Shown here in pieces: positions 13,352 through 24,330 of a DNA stretch of 64,000 nucleotides (position 1 is its first letter; every line of letters starts with the position of its first letter). The DNA is from Trichopria drosophilae. Taxonomy: Eukaryota > Arthropoda > Insecta > Hymenoptera > Diapriidae. The stretch lies in assembly GCA_030407085.1 (NCBI GenBank), contig CM059583.1:82934501-82998500 (forward strand), written 5' to 3'. The position numbers and the translations under genes are program-made. The notes beneath the pieces were generated by a model. That model was not told where the DNA came from and searched no databases. It worked only from the letters and a program-made list of their open reading frames with translations.

Positions 13352-13847
13352 ACCCCCCCCCCCCCCCACCCCCCCCCCCCCCCACCCCCCCCCCCCCCCA
13401 CCCCCCCCCCCCCCCACCCCCCCCCCCCCCCACCCCCCCCCCCCCCCACCCCCCCCCCCCCCCACCCCCCCCCCCCCCCACCCCCCCCCCCCCCCACCCC
13501 CCCCCCCCCCCACCCCCCCCCCCCCCCACCCCCCCCCCCCCCCACCCCCCCCCCCCCCCACCCCCCCCCCCCCCCACCCCCCCCCCCCCCCACCCCCCCC
13601 CCCCCCCACCCCCCCCCCCCCCCACCCCCCCCCCCCCCCACCCCCCCCCCCCCCCACCCCCCCCCCCCCCCACCCCCCCCCCCCCCCACCCCCCCCCCCC
13701 CCCACCCCCCCCCCCCCCCACCCCCCCCCCCCCCCACCCCCCCCCCCCCCCACCCCCCCCCCCCCCCACCCCCCCCCCCCCCCACCCCCCCCCCCCCCCA
13801 CCCCCCCCCCCCCCCACCCCCCCCCCCCCCCACCCCCCCCCCCCCCC
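13352..13847. repeat. perfect 16-mer array: A followed by 15 C, 31 copies
   Basis: An A occurs every 16 bases from 13352 to 13848 and every other base is C, so the array is 31 identical units with no mismatch. Read on the minus strand it is G15T repeated, an extreme G-quadruplex-type sequence. It sits exactly between the two copies of the 5.4-kb duplication. Long open frames across it in several phases are trivial products of low complexity. A natural satellite this perfect made of near-homopolymer would be remarkable, and an assembly artefact is an obvious alternative. Confidence 0.97.
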
Positions 13848-14039
13848 ACACAATTTTTATGTAATCAGTTTTGATTTTTAATATGAAGAATATCAATTAT
13901 TCATAATCTTAATTTTTCGAATGGACATTATTAAAATTTCATATTCAGAATAACAATTTTCGCAATTGATATTACTAAATTCTAATATTAAAAATTCTAA
14001 TATTAGAATTTTTAATATTAAATTTTCATAAAGGGATCA

Positions 14040-14455
14040 AATTGTCCCTATTTGCCCCCTGGATGCCCCCCTTCGTGTCGAACAACTTTCATCCGACAAC
14101 TTTTTTGATTCTGTGCATAGTTCTCGAGGTATTTCAATGTCTTCAGATAAATTTGGATTTTTATCGATTACAGCGCCACCTGTGAACCAAAATGCAATAG
14201 CTCCTAGGTCAAATTGGTATACTTTTTTCCGGAGAATCCAAATCTGCAATAAAAACGGGGGGTTCCTATTTAAGTTTTATTGTTTTTGCTCCCACTCCAC
14301 CCCCAGGGGATGGGGGAGGGGGTAAATTTAATTATCACTGGATGCCCCCCTTCGTGTCGAACAACTTTCACCCGACAACTTTTTTGATTCTGTGCATATT
14401 TCTCGAGATATTTCGATGTCTTCAGATAAATCGGCCACCCTGTATAAATCTTAAA
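14040..14455 (-). repeat. inverted units of the 282-bp repeat (right copy)
   Basis: The minus strand reads the same landmarks as the array at 4.46-5.54 kb, beginning with TACAGGGTGGCCGATTT and ATCTGAAGACATCG and passing through CATCCAGTGATAATTAAAT, a CCCC/GGGG segment and GGTTCACAGGTGGCGCTGT. It holds one full unit and about half of a second. This version is closer to the array units than the left-copy version at 7.93 kb. Confidence 0.88.
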
Positions 14456-15386
14456 TGATATGGCTTAAATTTAATTAATAAAAGTATTACAAGAGAAGCA
14501 TCCATTATTATCAATATTTTTACATTAACTATAATTTTTTTTGTCTTTGAATAAAGCAATTTTTGACAATATGTAGATTTAACAATTTAGTTTAAATGAA
14601 TAAGGATGATTCTTTTGTAACTTAATAAAATATATAATTTTAAAATATTTTCAAGAAGAAACTTCTAGAACATAAGATTTTAAGAGGGTTTCCTTAGTGT
14701 TTAAATTTAGATAAATTTAGTGACGGGTTTTCCGCCAGATTGCATGTATGAGAATGAGAACAAGGATGCGGTCCCAAAGCGTTCTCACACTTGGGACAGC
14801 TTATCGAATATGATATAATTTTTATGATAGTTTTCCGGGAGAAACCTACAGTTCCCAAGTTCCCATTCTCACAGTTTCGTTAGTTATGGCTTGCAGCTGT
14901 GTTAAGGGATACGTATGTTTCACTTTTCCAACTATTTTGAGTATTTAGAAGACTTCAAAAAAATATTCTAAATATACCGGTGTTTAAAACGTACGTATTA
15001 CGGCTCGTACGTTACACAGTTTTGACTATATTATATGGAGGCATTGTGGCAGAATGGAAGAATGTCGAAATCGCCATAAACGAATCAACCAAATAGCCTC
15101 CCAACTTGAGCAGCATCATCCATATTTTGGAAAAAATATCTGCGAATTTATCAAATTCATCTATTTCTATTCCGTTGACCATATCAAAGAGTCGCTACGA
15201 GTAAGGTCGAAGTCAAGATTATCTCTGAAATCCAGGCTTCAACGTAAGCAATCTAGATCGACATTCACTATCATTGACCACAACTTCCACGTATCAAGCT
15301 GCCTAAATTCACAGGCGATTACATCAAGTCAGAATCTTTAAAAAATCTGTTTGATGCCTTAATAATTAAAAATCTTTGAAATTATA

Positions 15387-16063
15387 ATGTCAGAAAAATG
15401 TCTAAAATCATGCATTCCGGGTGAGGCTTTGTCAATGACTGATCATTTACCATCTACAAATGGTAATTTTACTATTATTTGGAACACACTTGACTCGCAT
15501 TTTTCAATTAAACTTTGCATAATAGGTACTCATTGGCATACTTTGTTTGCTATTCCAGTAATGCGAAAAGATTCCGCGTTGGATATGGGCAAGTTGCATC
15601 ATAAGTTAGTAACGATTTTAGGAGCATTATTAATAAGTAGCGAACCTATCGAAGAGTAGATCTCACTGTTACGAATGTTGAAATTGTCTCGGCTCTCATG
15701 CTATTTCGAAATGTCCGAGTAAAAACATATGTTATAAATACAAAAAGGGATATAACACGCTACTGCATTGAGAACTGGTATCTGATTCGTCAAGTTTATT
15801 GCCGAAAGCCACTATTTCGAACACCTTCGGTTTATAGCCCACAAACCACGGACTCGTATTTTGTTTCAACTCATTATGCACCGAATCAACCAATTAATTC
15901 AGGCTCTGTCTTATTGGCCACCGCGAATGTTTTGGTTCATTCTACATCAGATCAATACGGAGCAATACGAGTTAGATCTTTATTCGATCGGTCTACGTGG
16001 ACATTCATGCTAGAATCCCTGCACGGGAAAAAATGTCTAGTTTTTGCATCACACTTTACATGA
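15387..16063 (+). other. two unassigned short open frames in the right copy
   Basis: Two plus-strand frames (90 codons from 15387; 121 codons from 15698) lie close together and are partly conserved in the left copy, where small insertions shift them. The second contains RVKTYVINTKRDITRY and STWTFMLESLHGKKCLVF, which look protein-like in composition, but I cannot match either frame to a family. Conservation between the copies is not evidence of coding, because the duplication as a whole is conserved. They could be fragments of an exon or of an unrecognised element. Confidence 0.25.
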
Positions 16064-18728
16064 TTCATTTGTTTTACAGCTTTCTTATTCTCTAAAGGCA
16101 TGGGATCATCCTCCCGCAGGATAATTTCGAGGTTTTTATGCACGACCTTTGCTATTAGAAGACAAGAAAGTCGTGAAAAAAATGAATGATGCCAAAATAC
16201 AATACAAAACCTAGAACTTTCTTTTGGTGTGGATAATGCCCTGAATTCTCATAGTACATGCCTCCATACTCGAGATTGAAGGTTCATCCATGGGTCCAGT
16301 TAATCGCAACATCTTCCGTCAATTCCACTGATTTCGTTCAACTTACAAACACTCTGGTCATAAAACTCTTCCGCCGTATGCCTCTACGACTAAACAATGA
16401 ATTCGAGGGCGGATCATATACAATTATTAATCGGATTGAATTTATACGCGGCCGTCCAGTTATCCGGGTAGATGGCCGGCGCTACCAACCGATGAACGGA
16501 GCAGAACACTATTTTCGTTTCGATTCTGTCTGGTTGCACGTCGTCATTCCCTCTTGTCACACTCGATCCTTCAAGAAAACGCTCTCGCGTATCATTGCAT
16601 AGCTGCTGATCCAGTGCCAATGGCTGTGCAGAAATTTTGGGATATTGAGGGACACCTCCTTGCTTTCATTTCTCATAGATAAAGATCAACAGTGCGAAGC
16701 GTACTTTCGAGAGACTCATCGCTATTAAGAGTTCGAGCAAAAAGTCATTAAGTTACCTTTGCGCTCCTCTGCTTTCGTTAACCTCAAGAACTACCGTAAC
16801 ATAACTCTACATTTTTTCAAGAGTCAAGCGTATCATGCATTCATGGAAGACTAAGGAAAATAACATGACTCGCGCTGTATCTGATCAGACGATCCGCAAT
16901 TCGTTTTATTTGCCTTACTACGATATGCAGGAAGATACGAGTATGCCATGAATAATCATGTACTTGCGGATTCCAAATTAGAGGCTGATTTGGGCGAAAT
17001 CGTGTTGCATTGGCGTACGTTCAAATTCGTTATAATATAACATTTGGAATCTACTGCTTTAGAAACACCCAAATAGATAGTTTATTTTTATTTTAGTTGT
17101 CTTTTAGATTGTAATTTGCCAGAGTGGATCTTCCATTTTGAATTTGAACATTCTGACGTGAAATTCGTAATCAGTAACCTCGAAAACCCCGCACAAAATT
17201 TTTGTAATGAATTGAATGTATTAGGAAAATCAAGTCACAATAGCGTTATCAAATGGTTTATTAAAAATTTTTCTGAATTATTCCACCTAGCATAAACATT
17301 TTGTATTACGTATGACAATTAATATAATGAAAAAAATGATTATTTGCATTCAATTATCGGAGTGTTTTTTTTTAAACCGCACTAGATCTGAGCCAACTTT
17401 TTTATATTCACCCGTAAATATATTTCTTGGTCAATTTAAGAATGAATTTACTTCATCTGGAAAACCAGAATCTCCTCTTTGTTGCAAGGGAATGAAGGTG
17501 CCACGGTTGCACAGTGAGATCCATGGGAGGTGAAATTTAAAAATATTAGTTTAAATATCTTCATTGATGAATTTGGAAATATTTAAACCAAATCGAAAAA
17601 AACCAGAAGTTCAGTCACCCGTCGCTACGTCTGAATGAATGTAATATATTAAGTTGCATACATTGACGAACCTATTCAATTAACATCATGCACATTGAAT
17701 GTTTTATTGTCAAGTCTTCTAGCCGCCTGACCGTTTTTTAGAAACATATCATATCCATGCGTATATGTGGGAAATATCTTACTTGAATATTCAACTCTAG
17801 ATTTTTCCACTGGCAGAAACGGGTGTATTTGTCACTGAAAATATACACAATCTGTTAATATATTTAAGGCTTGGAAGTTATATTCTGAATGTTATTAAAT
17901 AGCTGTTCCTCACCTTTCTAGGAAGCGTTTGAAAGGATCCCCTCTTAAGTGATTAAATATCTCTTCAATATACGGCTATAAACAGAAAGAGAAATTTGAT
18001 ATATATCTTTATAATATATATTCCTCAGATGTTTACTGTGCTTTTTTATTGGTAAATTCAAGTCATAAAATAATCTAGAATAGAATTAGGGTAGAACAAT
18101 ACTGAAAATTAATTGTAGTCAAATTGCCGATTTACTTGCTGTTTAATACTGGTATAGGGCTAATGAGCAATGCAAATATCTCCCCCATAAATGTTTATAT
18201 TTTTAATATTTTAGATATATTATATATATTCTATTATTTATCACACATAGCTCCAGGAACTTGGCATTCTGTCAATGTCGAGAGTTATTCATTATAAATG
18301 TGATTGCCTTGTTTGCTGTGCAGCCATGTATTCTAATGTAATAAACCTATTTAATATACAAATAGACACCTACACACATATTTATGTGACACGTATACTT
18401 CTAGGACCAAATTACATGAATTTACGATACTTCAAGGACCTTTGCCTAGTTCCAGGTCCTGGAAATTAACACTGATTTTCACGCTAGTTCCAGGACAAAT
18501 TCACGATTGATAGTTCCAGGACCTATAGCCAAAATTAAGGCATCACCGAGCGTAGGCGAGGTTCTGAGGGGGTAGGTTAGGATAGTTTTAGGGGGGGGGG
18601 GGGCACATTCGACCAGTATACATAGCCGAGTTAGTCACATTAAAAAATAAAACATACTTTTCCAAAAAGTATATATGTCATAAAAATCGTATAATATAAG
18701 GACCGTCCCTAAACTATGCATTTCGCAC

Positions 18729-18730
<2 letters not shown>

Positions 18731-18805
<75 letters not shown>
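18731..18805. repeat. AT microsatellite (right copy)
   Basis: This is an uninterrupted run of about 37 AT dinucleotides, equivalent to the interrupted tract at 12839-12910 in the left copy. Confidence 0.95.
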
Positions 18806-18809
<4 letters not shown>

Positions 18810-19432
18810 GTGATAGAAGTAAACCAATTTATATTCTTGCTATAGACAAAGAAGCTCGGCATACGAAGAGATAAACTGATCATGTCAATTAACAATTATA
18901 ACATTAGATAGTTGGATGTTTTATTCTCATATTTGAGGATATTAAATCCCATCGAGAAGGAGTTCCATAGTTCGGACTTTTTAGTAGCACGGGAGACCGA
19001 GAAAAGTACAAACTGCGAGTTCTTAAAAAGTATCGGATACTGAATATTCGATTACTGACTATTAATAAGAATATCTAAACAGTTGATAAGAGGTTGTGTA
19101 AAGATTTCTAGTCCAACACAGTGGTACATTTCAAACGCGCATAGTAATTCCCACTGCGAGAGACTAATGTTCTAGCATAAAATTTCTTCGCAGAAAGCAG
19201 GCTTTAACATAAGAAAAAAGCTTTTTCGTTGACTGAATCTCCGTTGAACAAAGTGTCTTCATGAACACTTCTTGAACAGTAAGTGACGGAGATTGCTTTG
19301 TTATTAAGTAATTTTCACATAACGGAAAAATCGGATACTCGAAAAGTATATGCGGAAGGCAAATTGCGAAGAAGTCATAACCGTATTTCACTCTACCTAG
19401 AGTAATTGACCTAGCGTAATCAGTGGCTAATC

Positions 19433-19774
19433 TCAACTGAATTTTGGCTTTGAGACAATGCAGGGGCAAGCGGTTGGGTAAATATTAAACGTGGAGTCAG
19501 AATAAAAACGCTGAATCGAAAATTGATCTGACGTAGACACTGAGTACGAATTCAAGTCTTTGTTCTTGCACCGTTCAGCAAAATTGCGTACAGCAGCTGG
19601 AGTATGCTGCTCCGAAAAGTTGACATTAAGATTATCCCATAGATCACTTGCCTCGGCATTCTCCGTTAGAGCTTTCAGCTGCTCAATCCAGTTTGAGGAG
19701 TTTGAGGGGGAGGAGGTAGAGACTAAATCGTTAAATCGGAGAAACAAAATCTTAGGTTGCCTAGAACCAGGCAT
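19433..19774 (-). CDS. hypothetical 113-codon open frame, origin unknown
   Basis: The frame starts at 19774 on the minus strand and runs uninterrupted to 19433. It contains a run of serines (STSSPSNSSN) and the stretch WIEQLKALTENAEASDLWDN, followed by an acidic and polar region. No domain is recognisable. It lies just upstream of, and divergent from, the transposase-like gene that starts at 19820, and just right of the duplication boundary at 19237. It may be the end of an unknown element or a chance frame; a second minus-strand frame at 19164-19469 crosses the duplication boundary and so is unlikely to be a gene. Confidence 0.2.
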   Translation of the reverse strand: MPGSRQPKILFLRFNDLVSTSSPSNSSNWIEQLKALTENAEASDLWDNLNVNFSEQHTPAAVRNFAERCKNKDLNSYSVSTSDQFSIQRFYSDSTFNIYPTACPCIVSKPKFS

Positions 19775-20282
19775 TTTTAAGATTTTGTTGAAACAGACTC
19801 TTAAAAAAACGACTCTCTGTTGAAAACTTCCACGGCAATAGGAAACACTCCCAACTCTAATCTGATAAGATATTTTGGGGTATTTCTGGGTAAATTAAAA
19901 AGGCGTTTGAAAAAGGCAAATCGCGCTCTCACTCATGATGAAAATCGATTAAAAGTGTGTTTATTGTGTTTTCGAAAAAAGCCGAACATGTATCCGTTAA
20001 ATGGTAAATTAAAAGCCGATGTACAAGATATTTTTGAAAACTACGTTGATAATGAAAATATACCTGGAGCATTGTGCAGCACGTGCAGAAGAAAAATATT
20101 TAAAGTAAATAGCGGAGATATAAAAAGCATAGATTTTCCAGATTTGTCGATATTTCAACAAAATAGAGCCACAAGCTTTAACCTAAGATATAACCTAACA
20201 TGCGACTGCAAAATTTGTGAAATAGCCCGCAGTGTACCCTATAATCTGTCTGTCAACGACACCACAAATGATACAATGTCTG

Positions 20283-20543
20283 GTAATTATGAGTCTATAT
20301 TGTTATTATCACATTCGCTACAGAATTAATATAATACGTTTAGTTGTTATAATTATGGTATATATGTATCAATGGTGAATTTTTCGATTTTTCGAGCAAA
20401 GCGAGTGTGACAATCCACTTGTTAAAGATCGATATTTCGCACGTGATGCATATGACTTTTTGCAATACCCGTAACTTATGCTCTAGGGCGCGAAATTAAG
20501 AAAATCGTGTGGGATGCTAAAAAATAAATATTTTCTTTCCTAG
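20283..20543 (+). other. probable intron of the transposase-like gene
   Basis: The upstream coding frame ends ...ATGTCTG before GTAATT, and the downstream exon begins after TTTTCTTTCCTAG. Joining G to AT restores a GAT codon and keeps the frame into the ATG at 20552. The interval carries stop codons in that frame, has a pyrimidine-rich tract just before the AG, and is AT-rich as expected for an insect intron. Confidence 0.7.
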
Positions 20544-21115
20544 ATGAATCGATGTCAAATAGTAATACAGAAAAACGCTGCAGTTCCTGTTTTTGTATCA
20601 TTGGAAGAGGAAAATCCCATGTTTGTAACGCAACTTCTATACTAGAAAATCTCACAAATTGTTTAATGAGTACGTCATCTACGGCACAAAGTCAAATAAT
20701 ATCGAAAATTATAAAATATAAAATGATTGAAAAGGAAACTCCAGCCTTAACATTATGTCAAGCTAATGGTGGCCAACCGCTTTATATTAAAGTGGGTAAA
20801 GATAAGAAAAACAATATTTTCGAAAATACTCCATTACTTTCTGCTAACGATTTCTCGAAAATTAAAACTAGTTTTTAAATTTAAGCAATCGAGCTGTACT
20901 TTATGTCGCCTCATCTATTCGTTCAGCTGCAAGAAGTAGAAAAATTGTTGAACCTGAATTAAAATCAAAACTTGAAAAAAAACGCGCATATTCTCGATAA
21001 TTTCTTTACGTATAAAAAAGAATTTCCATTCGTTAAGGTTAAGGGTAATGGCTGTTCCGAAGGTTCTCGTGTTCTTGTCTACTGTACAAATGTAAGTGCT
21101 TTCATTGAATACAAA

Positions 21116-21360
21116 GGACAAAGGACAGGAAATTTTCCCCCGCGTTAATGACGAATATGTCTGTTTGCGGGTCGGCTCTCGGGTGGAGAGGTACAGGACA
21201 GAGACAGACAGTACAAGACAGAACTATAGGCACACACAACACCCACCCAGAGCCAGTCCCCCCTACCCCAATATCGGTACCACCAGCAGATTCGACGGTC
21301 TGTGCCTTAGCGAGTACGACGCGGGGCTTATCCCATCTTTATCCGAGATAAGACCCACGA
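21116..21360 (-). mobile_element. 5'-truncated SINE copy inserted in the transposase-like gene
   Basis: On the minus strand this block aligns with the 3' half of the full SINE at 43749-44231 and with 56691-56945. Shared landmarks, in minus-strand order, are CGTCGTGGG, ACAGACCG.CGAAT, GACTGGCTCTGG, GGGTGTTGTGT, CTCCACCCGAGAGCCGACC, and GCGGGGGAAAAT followed by CCTTTGTCC. It breaks the coding frame between YCTNVSAFIEY and KDEREVRKP. Only a short ATAC-like flank match is visible, so the target-site duplication is unclear. Confidence 0.85.
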
Positions 21361-22669
21361 CGTACGTATACATTAAGGATGAAAGAGAAGTAAGAAAGCC
21401 AATCTTAAAATTAGGCATAGATGGTGGTGGGGGATTTTTGAAAATTTGCCTTTCAATTCAAGATAAAAGCGTCAATTTAGTAAATGATTGTCCGGCTAAA
21501 CGGTTTAAATACGAAGAAGGCGTTGCAGCGAAAAGATATAAGGATTCAGGAGTAAAAAAATTATTTATATTGGGATTGTCCCCTGGTTCACAAGAGAATT
21601 ACGAAAATGTCTCCCAATTATGGACAGCTTTGGATGTTACTGCTTTTGAAGGCTCGATTGCAACAGATTTAAAATTAGCGAATATATTAGCAGGTATTAT
21701 GACACATAGCAGTCTCTATCCATGTACATGGTGTGATGCTAAAAAAGACGAACTCGATTCTTGGGGTGCTTACAGAACTATTGGGAATTCGATAGAAAAT
21801 TATGAGAATTGGTTAAATGCAGGAGCTGTAAGAGAGAATGCAAAATATTTTAAAAATTGCATACATCGACCCGTTTTTTCCTCCGATAATAAGAAAACAT
21901 TTATTGAAAAATTCCTCCGTCAGAATTACATTTGATGCTTAGTGTCGTGAATACATTGTTTTCGCATATGTTAAATGACTTTGAAATGGAATCGTTGATG
22001 TGGGTAAAAGCATGCAGTGTCTTCCGACAAGTTAGTCGCAACGGCTCAGCATTTGATGGAAACGGATGTAAAAAACTTCTGGATAACGTCGATATTTTGA
22101 GAGCACAACAAAACGTTGGATTGTTAAAATTTGTGCGAGTTTTCGACGACTTCAGGAATGTAGTTGCAGCATGTTTTGGAAGCGAACTGAATGAAAATTA
22201 CAAACGTTGTATTTTGGAATTTTAACAAAGCTACCTGGATTTGAATATCAGTGTTACGACAAAAATTCGTGCTGTATTTTTCCATGTCGAACAATTTTGT
22301 GAAATGAAGCAAAGTGGACTTGGTGTATACAGTGAGCAAGCCATGGAATCCGTCCATCATGATTTTAAATCAATGTGGGAGATATATAAAGTTGCTGAAT
22401 CACATAAAAATTATTCAGAACAGCTTCTGAAAGCTACATGTGTCTATAATTGTGGACATATTTGACTGAGTAAAATATTTGAAGTAATTTAGAATTCATT
22501 CTCGTTCATATTTCTTTTATGTTAAGTATATAGGTATGTAAATAAATCAATAATAATTAACATATGAATTATTAAACTGCTTATTTTAACGAAAAATATT
22601 GTTGTTGATTGCTTTTTGTTTCCCAATTGCTTTATAGGAAGTCTACCTCGTTGAAAATAAATAAAAACC

Positions 22670-23395
22670 ATATTTTAAGGGTTTTTGGGGTCGCTGTTTA
22701 CGAATCCGACGTCAGTTTTACCAAATTCATAATGGCGGATTCAATATGCCGGACAAAACTTCTAAGATGCCTCGTGATACAATGCCAATCTCCGCCATAT
22801 TAAATCTGACATTTTGAATTTTTCAAAACTATCACCACATTCGTAATCAGCGATGCAAAAAACCACCGAATAATGAGTTTCAAGCGAATCCGATGAATTT
22901 TGAAAAATTTGTCCGCCATATTGAATCCGCCATTTTCAATGTTTAAAAACTAGTATCACATTCGTAATCAGCGACCCCAAAAACCATCGAATAATGAGTT
23001 TCAAACGAATCCGATGAATTTTGAACAATTTGTCTGCCATAATCAATCCGTATTTTGAATTTTTCATAACTAACACCACATTCGTAATGAGCGACTCCAA
23101 AAACCACCGAATAATGAGTTTCAAGCGAATCCGATGAATTTTGAAAAATTTGTCCGCCATATTGAATCCGCCATTTTGAATTTTTAAAAACTATTACCAC
23201 ATTCGTAATCAGCGACCCCAAAAATCGTCGAATAATGAGTTTGAAACGAATCCGATGAATTTTGAAAAATTTGTCCGCCATATTGAAATTTTAAAAACTA
23301 ATACCACATTCGTAATCAGCGACCCCAAATACCATCGAATAATGAGTTTAAACGAATCCGATGAATTTTGAAAAATTCGTCCGCCATTTCTCTAA
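22670..23395. repeat. ~120-bp repeat array with CCGCCAT-type core, head to head
   Basis: About five units of roughly 120 bp in one orientation (22790-23395) carry CATTCGTAATCAGCGA, CGAATAATGAGTTT, CGAATCCGATGAATTTTGAA and TTTGTCCGCCATA. One unit in the opposite orientation (about 22670-22750) reads GGGTCGCTGTTTACGAATCC and AATGGCGGATTCAATATG. Minus-strand frames through the array read a repeated peptide (MADKFFKIHRIR...), an effect of the tandem repetition. Related but more diverged units lie inside the long-TIR element at 26.88-27.42 kb. Confidence 0.85.
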
Positions 23396-23439
23396 AATAG
23401 CTCCGCCGATTTTTTTCTTTTTTACGGAAAAATCATCTA

Positions 23440-24330
23440 TAAATATCCCACTTTTAAACCCAAACAGAAATTTTCAAGTGCCAGCACTTTTGGGTTGAAG
23501 CTGGTTAAGACGCACCGTGGGGTGCCTCTTTCGCTGAAGAACTCCTCAATATCGGCATGAAATAAAATAAATAGAATCGGACTCAGTATTTCTCCTAGCA
23601 ATACGCTTATGGAAACCTGGCATTCCCTATCTGATGTTTCCGTGGATTGAAGATAGACAGAAGTAGATTGGTACAATGCCCTTAAACACCTAACAAATTT
23701 CGCGCTTATATCTAAATCTAATAGTTTCCTCCATAGTAAAAAGTGGGGAACAGAGTCATGCTTTTTGGAAATCGATAAAGAGACTGAAAAGTTTCGATTG
23801 TGGTCTACGCAGAACTATTTGAATAGTAGCTAGAAGGGTAAAAATATTGTCATCTGTGCCTCTGCCTTCGCGAAAACCGCTGTGTTCCTCGGGAATCAGA
23901 CCTCTCAGTCGGATCCACCCGGTAAGGCGATCACAGAGGATCTGCGAAAAGATTTTCGATATGGCGTTGGTTATTGCGATCATCCTGTAGTCTTTAGGGT
24001 TATCTCTCGGTCCCTTTTTGAACAACATCAACAGAGAAGCTTTGGCCAACGATGTGAAAATTCTTCAGCAGCCCAAACTGCATTAAAAAGTTAAAGGAAT
24101 TTGGAGAACCATTGGTCATCTAAATGTTTAAAAATGTCTGCACGGATCTCGTCTACACCAATTGTTCGCCCAACCTTAATTCTATTGATGCTGCCCATCA
24201 GTTCTGAAATAGCAAAAGGAGAGTCCAACGCAGGGTCATAGTTTCCAAAGAAAGTCTCTGGAGATGAAGTTATCCGAGGACAGACTTTTGAGAGATGCTT
24301 TCTTCAGGCCTTTCCGGAAACAGCCGATCC
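23440..24330 (-). pseudogene. LINE reverse transcriptase fragment
   Basis: Reverse transcriptase copies element RNA into the genome at a nicked target. The minus strand reads NSAVFWNSARKLRR (linker) just upstream near 24360, then VDEIRADIFKHL, a KKGPRDNPKDYRMIAI block (fingers, domain 1-2 type), RLRGLIPEEHSGFREGRGTD (domain 3 type), and LFSLFIDFQKA (domain 4, which holds the first catalytic Asp, FIDFQKAF in relatives). After a frame break a weaker piece follows (LGEILSPILFILFHADIEEF, equivalent to the PQG..SP.LF block). The YADD block is not readable. The fragment is inactive. Confidence 0.75.

Larger units (their letters stand above)
13850..19237 (+). repeat. right copy of the 5.4-5.6 kb tandem duplication
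   Basis: This copy starts with CACAATTTTTATG directly after the A+C15 array and ends at TTTTTCGTTGACT, after which unique sequence (GAATCTCCGTTG) continues. It is the shorter, cleaner version of 7726-13350. It retains plus-strand open frames at 15387-15659 (90 codons), 15698-16063 (121 codons) and 16258-16602 (114 codons); the matching frames are altered or broken in the left copy. I recognise no protein family in them. Since the unique right flank continues from this copy, it is the better candidate for the real locus. Confidence 0.92.
19820..22465 (+). pseudogene. spliced transposase-like gene of a multicopy animal family, decayed
   Basis: Exon 1 (19820-20282) encodes paired CxxC motifs (CLLC, CSTC, CDCKIC). 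A GT...AG intron at 20283-20543 joins it in frame to exon 2, which carries RCSSCFC and SHVC. After two frameshifts (about 20862 and 20980) and a SINE insertion (21116-21360) the core follows: LGIDGGGGFLKICLSI, ATDLKLANILAG, YPCTWCDA, then after another frameshift PPSELHLML and VVNTLFSHML, and finally SEQAMESVHHDF near 22350. These blocks match a repetitive protein family I have seen across insects and cnidarians. The acidic residues in GIDGGGG, TWCDA and SEQAMESVHHDF could be a DDE triad, but that is inference. Stops and frameshifts show that this copy is inactive. I cannot name the superfamily. Confidence 0.7.

Noticed and set aside
13350..13850. CRISPR-like array
   Set aside because: The 16-base unit has no spacers; it is a simple tandem repeat in animal-type DNA. 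No CRISPR array or cas-like gene is present in the window.
13222..13896. Long glycine- or proline-rich open frames
   Set aside because: They are translations of the perfect A+C15 array in different phases and have no coding meaning.
22936..23281. MADKFFKIHRIR-type peptide repeats as a possible repeat protein
   Set aside because: The repetition follows the ~120-bp DNA repeat, is frame-dependent and has frame breaks. There is no independent sign of coding.
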